Assembly (NCBI GenBank): GCA_012719225.1
Contig: JAAYAT010000046.1
Location: forward strand, 1-34,454
Reading direction: 5' to 3'
DNA from: Verrucomicrobiaceae bacterium
Lineage (GTDB): Bacteria > Verrucomicrobiota > Verrucomicrobiia > Verrucomicrobiales > DEV007
Length of the DNA stretch: 34,454 nucleotides
In this document: positions 1 through 7,326 of the stretch, piece after piece
Position numbering within the stretch: position 1 is the stretch's first letter
Layout: each line of letters begins with the position of its first letter
Translations under genes and position numbers: made by a program
Notes under the pieces: model-generated
Database searches by the model: none
Seen by the model: only the letters and a program-made list of their open reading frames with translations
What the model was told of the DNA's origin: nothing

Positions 1-126
1 CGCGAGCAGCGCCTGCGCAACCGCTTCGGCGAAAAGCGGAAAACGGGGGCCCGCCGGATGCGCGGGGCGGACTGGGGCGATCTGCGGGTGATACGGGATT
101 TGCAGAAAGACGTGATCGGGCCGTAG
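1..126 (+). CDS. 3' end of an unrecognised gene (partial)
   Basis: An open frame enters from the left edge and ends at TAG after 41 codons. The tail is very basic (many Arg/Lys) and ends in LQKDVIGP. No domain can be recognised from so short a fragment, so no function is assigned. It converges on the minus-strand secreted protein, whose stop is 46 bp away. The frame could be a chance opening in GC-rich DNA, but no other frame offers a better explanation for this edge. Confidence 0.4.
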   Translation, partial: REQRLRNRFGEKRKTGARRMRGADWGDLRVIRDLQKDVIGP

Positions 127-172
127 GCCTCCCGAGAAATCCGATGCGGTGGAGTCACTTTGCAGCGCCCTT

Positions 173-1528
173 CTATTTCGGCGCCGGCGGTTCGAGTTCG
201 CCGAGGATGTATTTTTTCCACAGCGCGGCCACTTTCGCGTTGGGAAGAAAGGTCTCGCCGGGGCCCAGTTCGGCCGCCGGGTCGGTTATTTTGACGACCT
301 CGCCGGTTTCGATGGTGCCGACGGAGCCTTTGGACCGATCCAACTCGACTGGCTCGGGGATCTCTGGCTCGGGGGGCGATTCCGCCTTGGTTTCCTCCGC
401 GCTTTCCCCCTCCGCCGGTTTTTCCTCCGCCGATTTGCCTTCCTCCGCGGGCGCATCCGGCTTCGGTTCCGGGGCGGGTGGCGGGGCGGCGCCTTCCTCG
501 GGCATGCGTGTCGGGATGACTTCCAGGAGATATTGCTTCGCCATGTATTCGACCAAGAGATTCTGATCGTCGCGTCCCCGGAATTCCCGTCCGTTGGTCC
601 AATTGGGTTTCATCGCGGCGTATTTCGCGAGAATGGGTGCGGCGCTGTTCTCCGAGCCCCACCGCTCCGCGTTGTTGCAGTATTCGCCCCAAACAAAGAG
701 CATCGGCACTTTCACCGAGGCCTCGGTGGGTTCGGCGTCGTAAAAGGCTCCCTTGCTCACGGTGGCGGCGAGGACGCGCTCGGGATGGGATTGCACGAAA
801 TTGTAGACGAAGGCCGATCCGGTGCGCCCGGCTCCATAGAGGGCGATGGGAAGATCGGCGAAGGCGGGTTCCTTGATTTTCGTGGCGAAATTTTGCAAGG
901 CGGTGAGCAGGGTTTTGCCGCTGCCTTTGTGGGAAAGGGCGAAATTTTCGAGCTTCTCGGAATCGCTCCGCCCTCTCCCGAGGCTGTAGGAGAGCAGGGC
1001 GAGATCGTGTTTGTTCTGAAAATCGCTCCAGACGCCGTTTCCTTTTTCGTGCCCCATGACATAGCGGAACGCGTCGCCGAAGTCATCGAGCGAGATCACG
1101 AGTATCCCGCGCGGTTTGGCCGCCGGCAACTGCAACATGAACTCGACCGCGCCGACCTTGGTGTCCAACCAGCCCATGTATTTGTTCGGCGGAGGCTTCG
1201 GTGCCTCCGGTTCGGCGGGTTCCGCCGCCATGGTCTCGTCCAGGTTCAGTTCTATGGTCTCGCCCTCCTTCGCCCGCAGGTAGGCGTCGTAGAGGATTTT
1301 CTGATCCGCTTCGAGAGCGGCGAGGTCGAGCTTTTCCCAGGGAATCCCGAGGATGGGGCCGTCGGGAACCACCTGGGCGGTGATCCCCTTCGGTGTGGCC
1401 GATCGGATGATGTGAAACTCCACCGCACGTCCGTTGGAACCTGTCAGGGTGATTGCGGACGCGGTGCCGAGAGACAGCAGGGAGGCGAACAGAAAACACG
1501 CGAAAATTCTGGGGACGGACACTTTCAT
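173..1528 (-). CDS. secreted alpha/beta-hydrolase-fold protein, catalytic residues apparently lost
   Basis: The protein has 451 residues from the ATG at 1528. The ORF-track start at 1600 adds 24 residues before an obvious signal peptide (MKVSVPRIF...GTASA, residues 1-25), so it was shortened. Residues 26-85 resemble a degenerate SHD1-like domain (NGRAVEF...IPWEKLD). Residues ~115-340 read as an alpha/beta-hydrolase fold: a LGRGRSD loop after strand 4, then ALYGAGRTGSA at the nucleophile-elbow position, then VPMLFVWGE. The elbow has GAGRTG (232-237) where GxSxG is expected, so the serine is glycine. The acid loop reads GEYCNN with no clear aspartate. A Pro/Glu-rich low-complexity stretch precedes the C-terminus. 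It is probably exported and possibly non-catalytic. It lies 143 bp downstream of def on the same strand, so co-transcription is uncertain. Confidence 0.7.
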   Translation of the reverse strand: MKVSVPRIFACFLFASLLSLGTASAITLTGSNGRAVEFHIIRSATPKGITAQVVPDGPILGIPWEKLDLAALEADQKILYDAYLRAKEGETIELNLDETMAAEPAEPEAPKPPPNKYMGWLDTKVGAVEFMLQLPAAKPRGILVISLDDFGDAFRYVMGHEKGNGVWSDFQNKHDLALLSYSLGRGRSDSEKLENFALSHKGSGKTLLTALQNFATKIKEPAFADLPIALYGAGRTGSAFVYNFVQSHPERVLAATVSKGAFYDAEPTEASVKVPMLFVWGEYCNNAERWGSENSAAPILAKYAAMKPNWTNGREFRGRDDQNLLVEYMAKQYLLEVIPTRMPEEGAAPPPAPEPKPDAPAEEGKSAEEKPAEGESAEETKAESPPEPEIPEPVELDRSKGSVGTIETGEVVKITDPAAELGPGETFLPNAKVAALWKKYILGELEPPAPK

Positions 1529-1643
1529 GGGAAATCGGGGGATGGGAACGCCGCGGCGGGACGTCCCCTTCCTTTTACAAACTCTCCCGCGCCACGACAA
1601 GTGAAAAGCGTCCGCGCCCCCTGTTCCCCTCGAACGAATCGGG

Positions 1644-1658
1644 CCGCGACCGTCGCGG
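1644..1658. repeat. GC-rich inverted repeat downstream of def
   Basis: CCGCGACCGTCGCGG is a perfect inverted repeat 13-27 nt past the def stop codon on the minus strand. It could fold as a short hairpin and end the def transcript, but no T-run follows, so it is not a canonical intrinsic terminator. No other feature is visible in the 143-bp gap 1529-1671. Confidence 0.3.
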
Positions 1659-1671
1659 GACTTGGCGAGGC

Positions 1672-2223
1672 TCAGCCGTATTGCTCCTGCATTTCCTTCA
1701 ACTGACGGCGGATCGCCAGTTTGCGGGCGGAGCTCATGCGATCGATGAAGAGCTTGCCAAAGAGATGATCGACTTCGTGCTGGATCGCTCTCGCGAAAAG
1801 CCCGTCGGTCTCGATGACGAGAGTTTCGCCGTCGAGCGTCTCGACGGTGGCCCGAACTTCATAGGGACGGGTGATTTCGCCGCGAAGATCGGGAAAGGAA
1901 AGGCAGCCCTCGGTGTCGCTGTCCTTTCCCCCGAGCGTCTCGACGAGGGGATTGAGAAAGACGAGCGGGCAAATCTCCGTGAGCTCGGTGTCCCGCCCGT
2001 TGACCCGCAGGTAGGAGACACACTCTTCGTCGTGCGAGACATCGATGACGGCGAGCTGGAGGGAGACACCGACCTGCGGCGCGGCCAGCCCGACTCCGTG
2101 AGCGTCATACATGGTCTCTATCATATCTGCGGCGAGTTCGCGGATCTCGGGCGTGACCTCGTCGACGCGGGCGCCGGCCTGGCGGAGGACCGGATCGGGG
2201 TAGAATACAATCTCTCGAATCAT
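1672..2223 (-). CDS. def: peptide deformylase
   Basis: This metallo-hydrolase removes the formyl group from the initiator methionine of nascent proteins, in the cytoplasm. It has 183 residues, normal for the family. All three signature motifs are intact: GVGLAAPQ (43-50), EGCLS with the metal-binding Cys (105-109) and QHEVDH with the two His ligands and catalytic Glu (148-153). The ATG at 2223 gives the usual MIREIVFYPDPVLR start; the track start at 2247 is a TTG and adds eight unlikely residues. No Shine-Dalgarno precedes the ATG. It is the fourth gene of a minus-strand run after the TonB-like gene, exbB and exbD, 58 bp beyond exbD. That placement suggests co-transcription rather than a functional link. 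Confidence 0.96.
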   Translation of the reverse strand: MIREIVFYPDPVLRQAGARVDEVTPEIRELAADMIETMYDAHGVGLAAPQVGVSLQLAVIDVSHDEECVSYLRVNGRDTELTEICPLVFLNPLVETLGGKDSDTEGCLSFPDLRGEITRPYEVRATVETLDGETLVIETDGLFARAIQHEVDHLFGKLFIDRMSSARKLAIRRQLKEMQEQYG

Positions 2224-2281
2224 GATACAGCGCGGACTTTCGCACAAATTCCGCCGGATTTCGCGCGATTCCTACGGATTC

Positions 2282-2698
2282 TTATTCGTCGAGCAAAATG
2301 CGCAGGGGGAGATCGCCGATCTCGAGACCGGCCTGCGTGGCGGCGTCCCAGACTTTGACGAGGAGTCCGAGAGGAGCCCCCTCGTCCGCCTTGATCTCCA
2401 GTTTTTCATCGGGACGGGTTGTGTGAAAATCGCGCAGGGCGGCGGCGAGCGACTCCAGCGGCAGTTCCGTCGGCCCCAAGGAGACCCGTCCGTCTTTTCC
2501 GAGAACGAGGGGAACGCGCCAGTCTTTCCCGACCTCGGGTTCCCCCTCGGAGGCACGGGGCAGGCTCACCCGAATAAGGGATTCGTCCCTTTTGAAGGTG
2601 GTGGTGACAATGAAAAAAATCAGCAGGATCGCGAAAATATCGATCATGCTGACGAGGGAGACCGTCGGACTGGTGCGTCGTTTGCGGTAGAGCTTCAC
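2282..2698 (-). CDS. exbD: ExbD/TolR family energy-transduction protein
   Basis: This is the inner-membrane partner of ExbB in a proton-driven motor that energises a TonB- or TolA-like protein. It has 138 residues. A short basic N-terminus is followed by a single membrane segment (about residues 18-35) that begins SMIDIFAILL. Asp20 sits where the conserved proton-pathway aspartate of ExbD/TolR lies. The remainder is a periplasmic domain. The start codon is GTG (CAC on the plus strand at 2696-2698). It lies 9 bp after the exbB stop, so the pair is almost certainly one operon. Confidence 0.92.
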   Translation of the reverse strand: MKLYRKRRTSPTVSLVSMIDIFAILLIFFIVTTTFKRDESLIRVSLPRASEGEPEVGKDWRVPLVLGKDGRVSLGPTELPLESLAAALRDFHTTRPDEKLEIKADEGAPLGLLVKVWDAATQAGLEIGDLPLRILLDE

Positions 2699-2707
2699 GG
2701 GAAAAGA

Positions 2708-3463
2708 TCACGTTGTGCCGGTTTCGCGCGGGGCCGGGGCCGGATCGCGCGAGTCCGTCGACATCCCTCCGGCATCCGGTGCGGCGAGGGAGTCGAGGGC
2801 GGCGGTGTAGAGGGTCGGGCCGCCCTGTTTGTAAAACTCGTACAGGAGATGTCCCGCGATGACTTCGAGACGCGCCGCGATGCGCTCCAGCCGACGGGAG
2901 AAATAGGAGTGAAAAATCACCATGATCACCGCGACGACGAGTCCGGCGATGGTGGTGTTCAGGGCCTCGGCGATCCCGGCGGCGATGCCCGAGGGATCGG
3001 AGCTAGGGGTCTCGTTCCCGAGGGTGCCGAACACGCCGACGAGACCGCTGACCGTGCCGAGCAGCCCGAGGAGCGGAGCGATCGTGATGACGACCTCCAG
3101 CACCCCCATGCCCTTTTCGAGTTGCACCATCTGCTCGTGCGCGGTCGCCTCGGCAGCATGGGTGGCGTCGTCCCGGGTGGTGAAATCCGGCGAGAGCGCC
3201 ACCCTCCCGACTTCTCCCATGGGGCTGTCGCTGCGCTTCATTTCGTGGTAGAAATGGGCGGCTCGTCCCTCGCAAAAACCTTCCCGGCACCGGGCGAGAC
3301 CACGCCGGAGTTCAGGCGGAATGACCGCGTTCCATCTCAGGGTGAGCGCCCGGTGAACGCAGACCGCCACACCGACAAAGGAACAGGCGGCGATGAAGGA
3401 CATGAAAATGCCTCCCGAGAGAAAAAAGTGCCACACCTGGGCGTTGAGAGACGGATCGAACAT
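2708..3463 (-). CDS. exbB: MotA/TolQ/ExbB proton channel family protein
   Basis: This is the proton-channel subunit of the TonB-type energy-transduction complex in the inner membrane. It has 251 residues from the ATG at 3463. The track ORF extends upstream to 3940 with a Ser/Arg/Pro-rich translation that is a shadow of the TonB-like gene, so it was cut. Three membrane segments are visible at about 17-37, 121-145 and 168-187. The last two carry the family pattern PLLGLLGTVSGLVGVF and NTTIAGLVVAV. The C-terminus (about 225-251) is Pro/Thr-rich and probably disordered. The gene sits 37 bp after the TonB-like gene and 9 bp before exbD. The leader just before the ATG is pyrimidine-rich and has no Shine-Dalgarno. 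Confidence 0.92.
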   Translation of the reverse strand: MFDPSLNAQVWHFFLSGGIFMSFIAACSFVGVAVCVHRALTLRWNAVIPPELRRGLARCREGFCEGRAAHFYHEMKRSDSPMGEVGRVALSPDFTTRDDATHAAEATAHEQMVQLEKGMGVLEVVITIAPLLGLLGTVSGLVGVFGTLGNETPSSDPSGIAAGIAEALNTTIAGLVVAVIMVIFHSYFSRRLERIAARLEVIAGHLLYEFYKQGGPTLYTAALDSLAAPDAGGMSTDSRDPAPAPRETGTT

Positions 3464-3500
3464 GAGAGAAAGGCGGGCTGGGAAAGGGCGGGTGCCGGGG

Positions 3501-4574
3501 TCAGTAGGTGATGATGTCGTATCGGATGACGAGGCCTCGCGAACCGACCGAATTCGCCACTTCGGTGGGCATGGGGGGCAGGGTCGCCTCGCGGATCGCC
3601 TTGAGCGAGAACTCCACGAGCGTGGAATTGGCCTCGTTTTTAGTGATATGCAAGTCTTGCACCCGGCCATCCGGATCCACGCTGAATTCCAATTTGAGAA
3701 TGCCCCAGGTGACGGCCTCGGCGTGTTCCTGGCGGTAGCGGTGCCATCTCGCGGCGATGAGGTCGCGAATTTGTTTCTTGTAGCGTCCGAGCGGGGTTTC
3801 CACCGCGTCGACGGCCTCGCGTCCGACTTTCGTGAGGGTACCGTTGTTCGCGGTGCGGTGTTCTTCGGGTTGGAAAGATTCCGAGTCGAGCGCCTCGTCA
3901 GCGGATTCCATTTGCGCCGTCGCGGCTCTTTCCTCGCCACTCCCGGAAGGGCTTTCCCGTTTCACCGAATTGTCCGGTTCTGCGGGGGACTGCGGAATGT
4001 CCTCGCCGGAGCGCGAGGAAAGCTCGAGCGGCACTCCCGCGGTTTTCTCCGGGGTGCCCTTGTCCGTGCGGGACGCGGCTCCCGAGTCGTCCGGGGCCGC
4101 GGGATCGGCCGGGGCCGTCGGAGTCGCTTGGGTCGAGGCCTTCGCGGGGGCGTCCCCTTCCCTGAAATCGCGGTTGGCGAGCGTGAGATTCGGGAGCCGG
4201 CCGTTCCCCCTGAGAGTGGGTCCTTTTTCCTGACGCTCAGACAAATCCGGCGACAACGGACTCGCCGCCGAGGTATTGCGATCCGATTCGTAGGGGGCGT
4301 TCTCCGGGGCGACCGCTTCCGGGGGATTGAGATCCGTCGAGACGAAGGAGCGACCGGACGGAGGCGCGGGTTCGACCGTGACTTGTTCCATCAACTCGCT
4401 CAGAAGCACAGTGACCTCTCGCTTTGTTTCGTTCGCGGCGGGGTCGTTGCCTCGGCGGGCGGAGGAGGGACTCGCGCCGCGGATGTGGAGAAAAGCGAAT
4501 ACAAAAAGCAGGAGGATCAGGTGGACCACGAGGGCCCCTGAGAGACTCGCAAAGAGTTTTTGCTGTTCCGACAT
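3501..4574 (-). CDS. TonB-like periplasm-spanning protein
   Basis: This is probably the periplasm-spanning arm driven by the adjacent ExbB/ExbD, delivering energy to outer-membrane receptors (TonB role) or to envelope maintenance (TolA role). It has 357 residues. A short cytoplasmic N-terminus is followed by one membrane segment (about 11-30, GALVVHLILLLFVFAF). A long Pro/Ser/Glu-rich low-complexity linker runs to about residue 260. The C-terminal domain has the TonB/TolA pattern: IAARWHRYRQ, then LEFSVDPDGRVQDLHI, then FSLKAIREATLPPMP. It ends with a hydrophobic IRYDIITY strand. The order TonB-like, exbB, exbD is typical of an energy-transduction operon. It starts with the ATG at 4574, 21 bp past the glycosylase stop. 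TonB versus TolA cannot be settled by eye. Confidence 0.82.
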   Translation of the reverse strand: MSEQQKLFASLSGALVVHLILLLFVFAFLHIRGASPSSARRGNDPAANETKREVTVLLSELMEQVTVEPAPPSGRSFVSTDLNPPEAVAPENAPYESDRNTSAASPLSPDLSERQEKGPTLRGNGRLPNLTLANRDFREGDAPAKASTQATPTAPADPAAPDDSGAASRTDKGTPEKTAGVPLELSSRSGEDIPQSPAEPDNSVKRESPSGSGEERAATAQMESADEALDSESFQPEEHRTANNGTLTKVGREAVDAVETPLGRYKKQIRDLIAARWHRYRQEHAEAVTWGILKLEFSVDPDGRVQDLHITKNEANSTLVEFSLKAIREATLPPMPTEVANSVGSRGLVIRYDIITY

Positions 4575-4595
4575 CGCCTGAATGAGATCAGGAGA

Positions 4596-5486
4596 TTAAA
4601 GCGTTTTCCGCGCGAAATGAAAGAGGTATTGCTGCGCGTACCCCGCATTGGGACCAAAATGTTTCACCGCCCAGCGCTGTAGCTTCGCCCCTTTGACCCG
4701 CTTGCGGTAGTGCTCGCGGAGGACGCGCTCCATCCACACGTCGATGGGGAAGGCCTCCCACCGGCCCGCGCTGAAGAGCAGGGTGCAATGGGCGATTTTC
4801 TCCCCCACCCCGTGCAGTTGCATGAGTCCCTCCCGCGCCCGCTCCAGCGACGATTCGTCTTCGATCGCGCGGAGATCGAGTCCTCCCGAGGCGATCGCCG
4901 TGGCAGCGAGGTGGAGCGACTTCCCGCGGTAACCGAGGGAGCATTGGCGCAACTCGTCCTCACCGGCGGCGGCGAGAGCGGCCGGTTCGGGATAGGCATA
5001 AAAGGTTCTCCCGCTGAAGGCGTGGGCGGTCCCGTAGCGCCGCCGCAGGGTCATGGAGATGGAGCGGATGTGAGCCACCTGTTTCAGGGACGAGGTGATG
5101 AAAGTGGCGAGGCATTCCCAGACCGGCTGCCGAGCGATGCGCAGGCCGGGGCAGTAGGCCATCGCGGCGGCGAGGACGGGATCCCCTGCGGGAAACGTGG
5201 CGTGGATTTCCCCGAGGCGGTGGTCGAGTCCGAAATACCGTCCGACGCGCTCGCGGTCCCGTGCCAGGGTCACGACTTCGCCGTTTTCGCGCTGGGCGAC
5301 AAAGCTGGGCGGAGCGTCGCCGATGCACCCGGCGAATCCGTCGAGTCCGTTCAAGGATAACTCCTCCCAGTGGAAAAGTTGTCCCGACCGGAGGGTGTCG
5401 CGCAGGGAGAAAATTCCCTCGCAGGGCACCACGACGAGAGCGTCGTTCGCCTCGGCCGCTGAAACCGCCGAAATCGTCTTGCTCAC
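4596..5486 (-). CDS. 8-oxoguanine DNA glycosylase / AP lyase (OGG1-type, HhH-GPD)
   Basis: This base-excision repair enzyme removes oxidised guanine and nicks the abasic site. It has 296 residues from the GTG at 5486. An N-terminal OGG-type domain precedes the HhH-GPD core. The segment QPVWECLATFITSSLKQVAHI matches the OGG1 pattern around its substrate-binding helix. The helix-hairpin-helix reads LHGVGEKIAHC, and Lys230 in it corresponds to the Schiff-base lysine of OGG1. FPIDVWM holds the catalytic aspartate (Asp249). The track start at 5501 is a TTG overlapping the rex stop. The GTG is preferred because AGGGGA sits just upstream, one of the few Shine-Dalgarno-like sites here. It follows rex by 11 bp, so the two are likely co-transcribed, which would link oxidative-damage repair to redox sensing. 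Confidence 0.9.
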   Translation of the reverse strand: MSKTISAVSAAEANDALVVVPCEGIFSLRDTLRSGQLFHWEELSLNGLDGFAGCIGDAPPSFVAQRENGEVVTLARDRERVGRYFGLDHRLGEIHATFPAGDPVLAAAMAYCPGLRIARQPVWECLATFITSSLKQVAHIRSISMTLRRRYGTAHAFSGRTFYAYPEPAALAAAGEDELRQCSLGYRGKSLHLAATAIASGGLDLRAIEDESSLERAREGLMQLHGVGEKIAHCTLLFSAGRWEAFPIDVWMERVLREHYRKRVKGAKLQRWAVKHFGPNAGYAQQYLFHFARKTL

Positions 5487-5497
5487 CGATCCCCTGT

Positions 5498-6124
5498 TCA
5501 ACTCACGAAAAAGCTGAGGCTGCCGAGTTCAGCCGCGAGATCGACGTGGTTGACGACCACCGCGTCGGGCACGGAAAGCACGGCGGGGGAAAAATTGAGA
5601 ATGGCCTGCACCCCGGCGGCGACGAGGACATCGGCCACCGTCTGACCGGCCGCCTCCGGCACCGCGATGATCGCCATGCGCACCCCGTGGGCGCTGACGT
5701 AGCGTCCCATTTCCGTCACGTCGTAGACCGGCACCCCCATCTGTTCCGTGGTTGCCTTGACATTGGTCGGCTCGGCGTCGAAGGCCGCGATGATTTCGAA
5801 ACCCTCCTTGCGGAAACCGCTGTAGCGCAGCAGCGCCGATCCCAGGTTCCCCACCCCGACCATGACGACGGGTTGGAGCATGGTCAGGCCCATCACTCCG
5901 GAGATCGCCGCCGACAGGGTCGAGACGCTGTAGCCCAGACCGCGGGTGCCGAACTGGCCCACGTGACCGAGGTCCTTGCGCAACTGGGTCGGCTTCACCC
6001 CGGCGGCTTTGGCGAGATCTTCCGAGGAAACCGTCTCCACCTCCTGCTCCAGCAATTTCTGGAGGCAGCGCTGGTAAAGAGAGAGCCTGTAGACCGTTTT
6101 TCGGGGAATGTCGATTTTTTCCAA
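5498..6124 (-). CDS. rex: redox-sensing transcriptional repressor Rex
   Basis: Rex is a homodimeric repressor that senses the NADH/NAD+ ratio and releases DNA when NADH binds. The winged-helix part includes IPRKTVYRLSLYQRC, SSEDLAKAAGV and LRKDLGHVGQFGTRGLGY. The Rossmann domain has GVGNLG (about 90-95), AAFDAEP, IIAVPEAAGQTVADVL and ILNFSPAVL. With a TTG start at 6124 it has 208 residues, the usual Rex size. The in-frame alternatives are the ATG at 6235, which has GGAG eight bases upstream and adds 37 residues, and the track start at 6334. The extra segment is AT-rich, does not look like Rex, and contains a TATAAT box, so the short form was chosen. The start is uncertain; the family assignment is not. 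Confidence 0.9.
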   Translation of the reverse strand: MEKIDIPRKTVYRLSLYQRCLQKLLEQEVETVSSEDLAKAAGVKPTQLRKDLGHVGQFGTRGLGYSVSTLSAAISGVMGLTMLQPVVMVGVGNLGSALLRYSGFRKEGFEIIAAFDAEPTNVKATTEQMGVPVYDVTEMGRYVSAHGVRMAIIAVPEAAGQTVADVLVAAGVQAILNFSPAVLSVPDAVVVNHVDLAAELGSLSFFVS

Positions 6125-6143
6125 AGCTGTTACGGGTTTCCTA

Positions 6144-6172
6144 ATTATACCCGAATCACGGGGAAACGTTAC
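6144..6172 (-). promoter_or_regulatory. candidate rex promoter
   Basis: On the minus strand a perfect TATAAT (6144-6149) lies 17 bp downstream of GTAACG, a poor -35 match (three of six). The region is AT-richer than its surroundings and lies 19 bp before the TTG proposed as the rex start. If it is real, transcription begins close to that TTG, which argues against the longer Rex form. Confidence 0.4.
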
Positions 6173-6196
6173 CTCTAAGACGCACGGATCTGCGGT

Positions 6197-6218
6197 TTGT
6201 TGAAAATTTTCGCGGCAA
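6197..6218. promoter_or_regulatory. possible Rex operator (imperfect)
   Basis: TTGTTGAAAATTTTCGCGGCAA is centred on the perfect palindrome GAAAATTTTC and flanked by TTG and CAA. It resembles the Rex operator consensus TTGTGAA-N4-TTCACAA, but with extra bases in both half-sites. It lies upstream of rex, where autoregulation is common in the family. The match is weak and the outer arms are not symmetrical. Confidence 0.2.
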
Positions 6219-6257
6219 AATGCACCGTTTTTCATCCGAAACGCTCCGCACCTCTGG

Positions 6258-7220
6258 TCACACGTCGGCGTTGGCGAGGGCACCGCGGGCGGTTCGTCCG
6301 CCGCGCACGACGGTGCGATGGAGCACCGCGTCACCCGCCACGACCGCCCCCGGCCAGATCACGGAATGGCGGATCACGGCCCCCTTTTCCACCACGGCTC
6401 CGGCCCCCACGGTGGAGAGTTCATCGATCTCGGCCCCGTCGTCGATGCGGGCCAGCGGGGAAATGCGCTCCGGCTGGGTGTCATCGTAGCGGGGAAATCC
6501 GAGCCCGGGGAGCGAGAGGGCGTCGAGGTAGGCCTCCCGCTCTCCCAGATCGCCCCAGATCCCCTCGTCGATGACGATCCCGCCGACTTGTTCTCCCGCC
6601 CGGATCGCCTCCAGCATCGGCAGGACCACCGACTCGATTTTCCCCGGTTTCAGAAACGCGTAAAAAGCCGGTGAAACAAGATAAATGCCAGTGAATTGAT
6701 AGCGATGTGGCCAATCGGGTCGGAGCGCGCCCCGCATGTCCACGACCTTGCCCGAATCGGGATCGTAGCCGACGCGCAGTTCCCCGCCCTCGCTCCGCAG
6801 AATGAGGGTCACGGCATCGCCGGTGCGGAGATGCTGCTCGAGGGCCGGACGCAAGGGGAGATCGGTGAGAATGTCGCCGTTGTAGACGACGAACGATTCG
6901 TCCTCCGGCAGCCAGTCTCGGAGATTGTCTATCCCGCCGGCGGTGTCGAGGAGGACCGGTTCGTGGCGAAAATGGAGGGAAGCGCCACCCTCGCCACCCT
7001 CGCCACCGTCGGGAAACGCCTCCTGATAGGCCTCCGCGCGGTGGTGCGTGTTCACCGCGAACGCCTCCACCCCGAGGTCGTGGCGGAGATGGGAAAACGC
7101 GTAGGTGATGAGCGGACGGTTCCACACCGGAACGAGCGGTTTGGGAAGATCGTCGGTCAGGGGACGCAGGCGCGTGCCGAGACCGGCTCCGAGGAGGAAT
7201 GCTTTGCGGACTTTCGCCAT
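6258..7220 (-). CDS. sugar-nucleotidyltransferase (NDP-sugar pyrophosphorylase)
   Basis: This cytoplasmic enzyme probably activates a sugar-1-phosphate with a nucleoside triphosphate for polysaccharide or cell-envelope synthesis. It has 320 residues. The N-terminal catalytic domain starts with the signature GAGLGTRLRPLT (11-22) and has PKP (26-28). VYNGD (112-116) holds the metal-binding aspartate. YQFTGIYLVSP and EGIWGDLGERE follow. The last ~65 residues have the spaced small/hydrophobic pattern of a left-handed beta-helix (ARIDDGAEI, AGAVVEKGAVI). The nearest relatives by eye are MurNAc-1-P uridylyl-, mannose-1-P guanylyl- or glucose-1-P transferases; the sugar cannot be told. The ATG at 7220 fits the family start. 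It is divergent from the parvulin gene across 106 bp, and its stop is 133 bp upstream of the proposed rex start. Confidence 0.88.
   Translation of the reverse strand: MAKVRKAFLLGAGLGTRLRPLTDDLPKPLVPVWNRPLITYAFSHLRHDLGVEAFAVNTHHRAEAYQEAFPDGGEGGEGGASLHFRHEPVLLDTAGGIDNLRDWLPEDESFVVYNGDILTDLPLRPALEQHLRTGDAVTLILRSEGGELRVGYDPDSGKVVDMRGALRPDWPHRYQFTGIYLVSPAFYAFLKPGKIESVVLPMLEAIRAGEQVGGIVIDEGIWGDLGEREAYLDALSLPGLGFPRYDDTQPERISPLARIDDGAEIDELSTVGAGAVVEKGAVIRHSVIWPGAVVAGDAVLHRTVVRGGRTARGALANADV
6983..7009. repeat. 9-bp tandem repeat (three units) within the nucleotidyltransferase gene
   Basis: CGCCACCCT occurs three times in a row, the last copy ending GT. On the coding strand it encodes a Gly-Gly-Glu run near residues 72-79. 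Slippage would change the loop length by three residues without a frameshift. Confidence 0.75.
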
Positions 7221-7326
7221 TTTCCGGCCAAAGTCTCCCCATTCCCCCGCGAATCAAGTCGCATCCGAATTGCGGCTTTCGCCCGCTGCCGTTTGCGGGA
7301 AAGGAAAATCTGCGCCACCTTCGTGG

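Noticed and set aside
149-1705. 518-codon open frame on the plus strand
   Set aside because: Antisense to the secreted hydrolase-fold protein, which has a signal peptide and domain pattern. The opposite translation is Arg/Gly/Phe-rich without motifs.
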